From Sphagnum magellanicum (lineage: Eukaryota; Streptophyta; Sphagnopsida; Sphagnales; Sphagnaceae): 64,000 nucleotides of DNA. The notes beneath the pieces were generated by a model, which saw nothing but the letters and a program-made list of their open reading frames with translations, searched no databases and was not told the origin of the DNA. Below, in pieces: positions 58,421 through 64,000 of this stretch (the stretch's first letter is position 1; each line of letters begins with the position of its first letter). The stretch is from the NCBI GenBank assembly GCA_021904315.1, contig CM038910.1, positions 14,880,001 through 14,944,000 of the forward strand. Reading direction: 5' to 3'. The position numbers and the translations under genes are program-made.

Positions 58421-61400
58421 GTTGCCTAGTAAGTAATCCTGCATGGAAGTTGGTAATGAACATTACGACAGAATGTGGTGCTTATTGTGACATAATATTA
58501 CACCAAGATTGCAATTTGACATTATTATAATATGTCACACAATTTAATGTCAAATTATAATTTTAATGTAATAATGGGCCTAATAAACATTACATATTGT
58601 ACATTGTAGTGTATGAAACCATTATTGTGCGGTTATTTGATTTTAATTTTTAATTTCAACTTTTTTGAAATTTTTTGGATTTGAAAAACATATTTAACTC
58701 TAGTTTTTTCAAATTTCAAACATTAAGGTTTCCTAAAAGGTTAGTTGTCTCTTGGCCAAAAAGCAAATGAATATATTTAACGATTCTTTAGCTCAAGAAC
58801 CTTGCCGTGTCATAGATACATGACAATTATTTAACACTTCTTAACTAGGCTCCCTAGGGTCATTTGAAAGCATCTCACAACACCACACAATTCAAAAGAC
58901 AAGTTAATGTATACAAAACCAAGAAGTGCTAACTATAAAAAACCTTAACTTTTCTTACATGCATTTTTGTCTTAATAGGCATTCCTATAAAATAAAAGTG
59001 CAAGAAATATAATTCAATGGTTCTTCAACCCTCAATTTATTTGCTCAACAACATAGTTATTTGATCCCAACAATTCCACCCACTCTTGATTCATAATTTT
59101 GAAATTTGTAATAAAGTGTTACATGGCCACTTAGAAGTTTCAATTTAAATCCAAGTCATAACTCATCCATATGAAGGACATTGTGAAGTCAATTCTTCAA
59201 ATTACAATAAATGAAAGGGGATTTTGGAAGTTCACAAAGAGTTTCCATCTTGTTTCATGCCTTGTGTGGGTTCATTTTCTCACATGGCATAGTTAACAAA
59301 TATTGGGGAAAATTTGAAGCCCACTTATTCAATGATGAATGTTTATTGTGATGTATTGTCAACAATAGGGTTAATCATATGCAAAACATAACAATGATCA
59401 TTATATGAGTTGATTTAATGATATTGTCCAATGCAAGTATAACTAAAACATAATATAACTTCTACAATGAAAGGTTTCCAAGGCCACAAGCCTTTTTTGC
59501 AAGGTCATTGTATAAATTAATCATAATTTTTTTATAAGATAATGGACTAAAATCCTTGTATAACCCCATGCCCCAACTTTGCTAACAAATTTGCTTTACT
59601 TAAATGTGTCATATTTGATCTTCAACTATGACTTGTCTAATTTTTGAACATTTTGCAAGACACCAACCCAAATATTGATAAAGGTTGAAGAATTGCATAA
59701 ATGGAAGAGGCACATTTTGCACAAATCTTTTCATTGGTAATCTTTTGAGTGTACTTTAATAAAGTCCAACAAACACAATAGTTGGGCTATATTTCAACAT
59801 ATTACCAACTAGAACATAAATCAAAATTACATATGTTACATTTGCAAAAACAACTTAGAATGGAAGTTGATGATACTTTTTCTTGGAACATTATTATAAA
59901 GCAAAATTTGATAATAACATCTACTTTTGACATAGCAACAATAGTGATGACAACATCATTGAATGAAATGTTCCTAATGAGTACTGTTCTTTCTAGATTG
60001 TCATCTTTCATATTGAAATGTACACGGAAGACAAAACTTGACCATGACCAAAAAGATATGTTTGTTGTGTATCGTTTGCTCACAATTATTATTTCCAATG
60101 TCAATTACACAAACATGAAACAAGATTTCTATCGATGAAACCTTGGATCAACCCAACCATTTTTTACATAATTTCAACAAACATAAAACTAATTGGTTAC
60201 CTTTTGTGCATTTGCCAAAGAAAAGTGAACCCCTTGAAAATCAACATTTTATAATGAACCCATGTTAAAAAAAATTATAGTAAAAAACCTTTCACCAATC
60301 CATGTTATACTTTAAAACATTATTCCCACTTAACTAATGACACCAAGAAAAGTGGTCTTTTGCAAAAAATAAAAATAAATTCCATTTTGAGGTGCTACTA
60401 TTTAGATCTTGGTTACAATGCAAACACATGTTCAAGCAAATTTTTTTTTTCAGTGATTAGGATGATGATGATCATTTATGACATCAAAGTCAAAGGTATT
60501 AGCTCCCAACAATTTTGTTCCCATGTAATTTGTTTAGCATAAAATATATTGCAGGCATTAATTGTATTAAGTTTCAATATTCTATTTATAAATTAAAAAT
60601 GCAATGACTAAGACTATTAAGTTAAACCACATACAATTTAATGGTTCTACAACAATCTACCTTCTTGAAACTTCCTTGAACCTAGAAGAACATAAAACAT
60701 AAAAACAAAAAAAATTAATTAAACATATTGTTTTCAAATCCTACTTGTTTAGTGTGTTTCAAACCACAATTCTTACTAAATATTTAAAACTTTATAGCAT
60801 CAAATTTCATAAATAAATGCATCACAATAAGGAACAAAAAAAAAAAATCTTAAAAATTACAATGATTGATTTGTGTAATTGTGACCTTCCCATCCACACT
60901 ACAAGATTTTTATCTTTTTTTTGTGTGATCCATTTGATTTAGTTGTTTTGTTTCAAAGCAAACACAAAATACAACCTTTGATTTCACAATCTAGGTTGCA
61001 TGTTTAAATACGTGTTGTGATGTTACCACCATTTGTCCTTCACCACCACATGAACTCATACATGAAGGAACTAGCCAAGCTCATTTGCAACCTTATCGGA
61101 GTTCACAAAAAAATGTGAATTTTTCATGACAATTGTTTTTTGGCATGTGTGGTTCTTTGGGTCCTTGACCTCTAGAGGTTCCTTACAACCCCAATTTTTA
61201 AAGTTTGTGGACCCCAATGCCCTAACATTGTGAGTTGTGTATATGTTTTTGTTTTTTCATTTTGTGAGTGAACAAAGAGTGACACATGCAACTAAACGTC
61301 CACTTCTACCACACGAATGAATTCTTGCCATAACACCTTATTAAAAATGTTGTAATAATTTTCCACAGTTTTTTTTCTTTGCACAAACAATCAATACCAC

Positions 61401-61929
61401 AAATGAAGTCACAACTCACAATCGCAACCCAAGGGAAAAAAAAGTTAACATGGTTCCCATCAACAACTTGCTTTCAAAACCTATCTTTCTCTCTACCTTA
61501 CAATTCAAAAAACCCATGTCCACAATTATCTAAACCCAAAATCAAGCATGTTGAAGGCAACAAATGTAACCATTGGAATAAATTAAAAAAATATTAATAA
61601 ATAAAAATAGTGTGTTAAGCTAGCTAGCTCATCATGATGATCCATTGTAACACAACAATATTTGATGCATGCTGACAACATTCATATAAATTTCATTTAC
61701 TTTTGTTTATAAGTTGGTTTTGTGATCTCCTCCATTTGACAACATGAAGCTGAACAATATGTTTAACACCACAACAAATGTGAAAATGTTTGTCAACAAA
61801 AAATGTGACACCAAAATTTTCAAGTTCATCAATAGGCACATTATGTGTGTGGGTGCCACAAATCCACACCCACATAAATACTTGGGCATCCAGATCCTAG
61901 GACAAAATGAACTAGCACCCACCAATTCA
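58421..61929. other. Gene-free AT-rich DNA between repeat copies B and C
   Basis: Strongly AT-rich, CpG-poor, with no coding region of recognisable family. The open frame at 59782-60138 lacks any motif and is not convincing. Confidence 0.45.
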
Positions 61930-62300
61930 CTACCAAAGATGGATTGCAAGTGTTCAAGGAACAACATTGTGTTGGGTTCTAGTTCCCTAGCTAATCATGG
62001 TGGTTAGCTCAATTACTTTTTTTCTACCTACTAAGAACATGCTTTTACTACCTACCTACTAACAACTCACCTACTTGTTAGTAGTGAGGTAGTTAAGACA
62101 ACCCTTACATATGTATAAACCATCTACATACCTAATGATCACCTATTTGCCTCCCTAAATACCTAGATATAGGATCAAGGTCTTACGAAATGGGTTCCCA
62201 AGGTGAAACCAGATATTAACTCAGTTGAGGTTCATCCATCCCCAACTAAGTTGTGGACTGGCATTGCAATGGTGAGTGCGGGTTTACTGTTCACTCTGGC
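61930..62300 (+). repeat. Dispersed repeat, copy C
   Basis: It shares with copy B, in order: AAAGATGGAT, TTGTGTTGGGTTCTAGTTCCCTAGC, CATGG-GGTTAGCTCAATT-CTTTTT, CTACCTACTAACAAC, TATGTA-AAACCATCTAC, TAGATATAGGA, TTACG-AATGGGTTCCCAAGGTGAAA, ATTAACTCAGTTGAGGTTCATCCA, and a truncated end GTTCACTCTGG. It sits immediately before the candidate gene start at 62.5 kb. Confidence 0.75.
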
Positions 62301-62545
62301 AATCGTCCCCCACAGGACTTGCTGGAATTGGAGCTACCGTCCTGGTAGGCGTGACCTCAGGACTTCCTCTTCTTCCCCCTATCCTCCTCCTTACACCAAC
62401 CACCCCACAGCTGCATGGAGGACAGTTTCCAGAGTTTCTAAAGGGGAGTCCGTTATGATTGATCTCCCTGCAGCTACGTGATCTATCTATCCCTACCGGA
62501 CCCATCTCTAGAACGCTCTCATTGATCACGCCTGTAGTCGCGAGT

Positions 62546-62597
62546 GAGAGAGAGAGAGAGAGCGAGAGACACAGAGACACAGAGAGAGTGTGTGTGC
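62546..62597. repeat. (GA)n and (GAGACACA) simple repeat
   Basis: GAGAGAGAGAGAGAGAG from 62546, then GAGACACAGAGACACAGAGAGAGTGTGTGTG. It is a purine-rich tract in a locally CpG-rich segment, like the leaders of the two intact genes. Confidence 0.85.
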
Positions 62598-62660
62598 TAC
62601 GGAGGTAGTAGACAGGAGTGTGCTTATCACGTGACTCGTGGAACAGGCAGGTCGCTGATT

Positions 62661-62842
62661 ATGAGCCGTCAGATGCTTCCAAGCACAACAGATTCTGGAC
62701 TTAAGCGGCGTGTGGGCTGCACACTTGAACACTCACAAATGTTTTTTGTCTTATTCCTTCTTCTGTCTTTTTGGACTTCAGCTCATTTTCTGTCTGCTTG
62801 CTTGCTGCGACCTTTACTACAGTGTTTGAGTGTAGGCGCTAG
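62661..62842 (+). CDS. Possible first coding exon of a gene running off the window
   Basis: ATG at 62661 opens a frame of 60 codons that ends at an excellent donor (CGCTAG|GTAAGAAGG, donor at 62843). The leader upstream is purine-rich and CpG-rich, as for the LACS gene. The encoded peptide has a charged start (MSRQM, then LKRR near residues 14-17) followed by a hydrophobic stretch of about 24 residues (FFVLFLLLSFW, HFLSACLL), which could be a signal anchor of a type II membrane protein. Remaining exons would lie beyond 64000. No family is recognised, and a non-coding first exon is equally possible. Confidence 0.3.
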
Positions 62843-62865
62843 GTAAGAAGGTACCTGAAATTCAT

Positions 62866-62956
62866 CAATTGATGAATATAACTAATTCATCAATGGAGTA
62901 ATATAATCAATTAATTCATCAATGGATTAATATAATCAATTAATTCATCAATCTCT
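62866..62956. repeat. Short tandem repeat, ~32-base unit, three copies
   Basis: The unit AATTCATCAATGGA-TAATATAATCAATT is present three times, the last truncated at AATTCATCAATCTC. It lies just after the candidate exon's donor site. Confidence 0.85.
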
Positions 62957-63000
62957 AGGTATTTAACTAGTTACATTATGTAAGTTAAGTTGTAACTTGT

Positions 63001-63870
63001 AACCAGTGTTTGGTCTGGTATCAACTTCTTTTTAATACCAGCTGGTACTCGTATCAAGCTGGTACCAGACTTATGTCATACCAGACCGGACTGGTCTGGT
63101 ATTTGATACCAGTATTGATTTCAATCTCTGATCCTATTATATATGAGACCAACACTGGTTGTAACTTGTGGCGTTGAGTGAACTTTAGCACTCACACTAG
63201 TACCATGGTATAAACCCCAAAATCCATTTCAATTGATTCAAAAGATTACAATTATACCCTGATTAAACTACATTGGGGTTGCTGAGTTCAAATATAACAT
63301 TTCTTGGGCATAATATGGCCATTAATTAAGAGGCTTCACTCAAAAATGTGCTGGTACCAGTATGGGTGCTGGTTTTACCCTGGCCAACTTTGTGTGTGTG
63401 TTGTGTGGGCCATGGTGAACCGGCAGCTATACTTGTACTATGGTAAAAACCAGTGTTTGGATGGATACCAGAAAAGTCACCAGACACCCGCCGGATTTTT
63501 ACCAGGGTTTCTTCTTCCAGACACAAACAAGGCAGATGTCTGTCCGTGCACTGTAGGAAGGAACTGGTAGTGCAATTCTTGGAGGGAATTGACAGCCACA
63601 CGTAATCGGCCAGTGTTGGTCCGGTATCTACTTTTGAATATACCATCTGGTTCTAGTAGCGTGTACTATTAAAAACTTCCCTAAACCCTAAACCCTTTCA
63701 TACCAGTCTGGTCCTGGTATTGGGTACTTTGCAGGTGTATCCTGGGTAATTGAAACTGGTATAAAACTGGGACAGGGTTGGTAATGCCTCAGGTCACATG
63801 AGCCTGGTAGGGTCCTTCTACCAGTATGGTTACCAGTGTTTGACCTCGTTTTTCACTGGGTCCGGGTATT
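63001..63870. repeat. Cluster of CTGGTA/TACCAG hexamers, some as CTGGTACCAG palindromes
   Basis: By eye, eight CTGGTA or TACCAG hexamers fall between about 63015 and 63113, and about a dozen more up to 63834, in both orientations. They include full CTGGTACCAG palindromes near 63059-63068 and 63350-63359. No fixed period is seen and no coding frame explains them. The text between them is not repetitive, so this is not an ordinary microsatellite. Confidence 0.65.
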
Positions 63871-64000
63871 TGGCCCGGCAAGTTTAAGTGGGGAAGAGCC
63901 ACCACAAGAGCCACCCCATCAGTTTAGGTGGGGAAGAACCTGGCCATGACCCAGTTTAAACCCTTGGGCTGGTTGGATCTTGCAAAAGACATGGCGTGAC

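Noticed and set aside
59782..60138. 118-codon plus-strand frame in AT-rich DNA
   Set aside because: It has the composition of random AT-rich sequence (Ile, Lys, Asn, Thr), no motif, and an almost equal frame on the opposite strand.
1..64000. CRISPR arrays, bacterial operons, rRNA genes, complete tRNA genes
   Set aside because: None seen. Spliced genes and LTR elements show a eukaryotic nuclear sequence, and the only tRNA-like text (20091-20145) does not fold as a complete tRNA.

Overview
The window looks like nuclear DNA from a land plant with a large, repeat-rich genome. Two spliced protein genes of plant type, with GT-AG introns, lie at opposite ends. Between them is a long AT-rich stretch of decayed transposable elements that is poor in CpG and rich in TpG/CpA, as expected after long cytosine methylation. 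The retroelement type and a bacterial-like vacuolar iron transporter gene suggest a seed-free plant (lycophyte, fern or bryophyte). That placement is inference; the sequence does not name a species.

Layout. 1-1590: no gene, one strong hairpin. 1591-2270: CpG-rich promoter/leader. 2271-12368 (+): a complete 19-exon long-chain acyl-CoA synthetase gene whose exons join in frame into 662 residues. 12369-25069: gene-free, with tandem arrays (16.7 kb, 19 kb, 23.6-24.3 kb), a CACTA-like terminus, a tRNA-like SINE candidate and an acidic ORF. 25.07-26.16 kb (-): a decayed ORF of unknown family. 26.62-27.63 kb (-): a broken Ty1/copia RT-RNase H. 29.7-32.5 kb (-): exon-like pieces of an unidentified broken gene. 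33.35-46.15 kb: a pair of ~320 bp inverted repeats enclosing a decayed Ty3/gypsy element on the minus strand. 46.4-46.9 kb (+): a decayed transposon-like ORF. 55234-56681 (-): a complete 3-exon VIT/CCC1-family iron/manganese transporter gene of 298 residues. 57.7-62.3 kb: copies of a dispersed repeat. 62.66 kb (+): a possible first exon of a gene running off the window. 63.0-63.87 kb: a cluster of CTGGTA/TACCAG hexamers.

The most notable object is the gypsy element. Read on the minus strand its order is repeat (LTR-like) - gag - protease - DNA cytosine-5 methyltransferase-like domain - reverse transcriptase - RNase H - integrase - repeat. The methyltransferase segment keeps recognisable motif I (LDLFGG) and motif IV with its catalytic cysteine (GWSCQG) but carries stops and frameshifts. 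A second element left two LTR-like arms in opposite orientation (38.45-39.37 and 39.91-40.73 kb) inside it, between the methyltransferase and the reverse transcriptase.

The two intact genes have separate housekeeping roles (fatty-acid activation; metal sequestration) and show no sign of working together. All coordinates come from reading by eye; splice sites were chosen by GT-AG rule, frame continuity and remembered family conservation.
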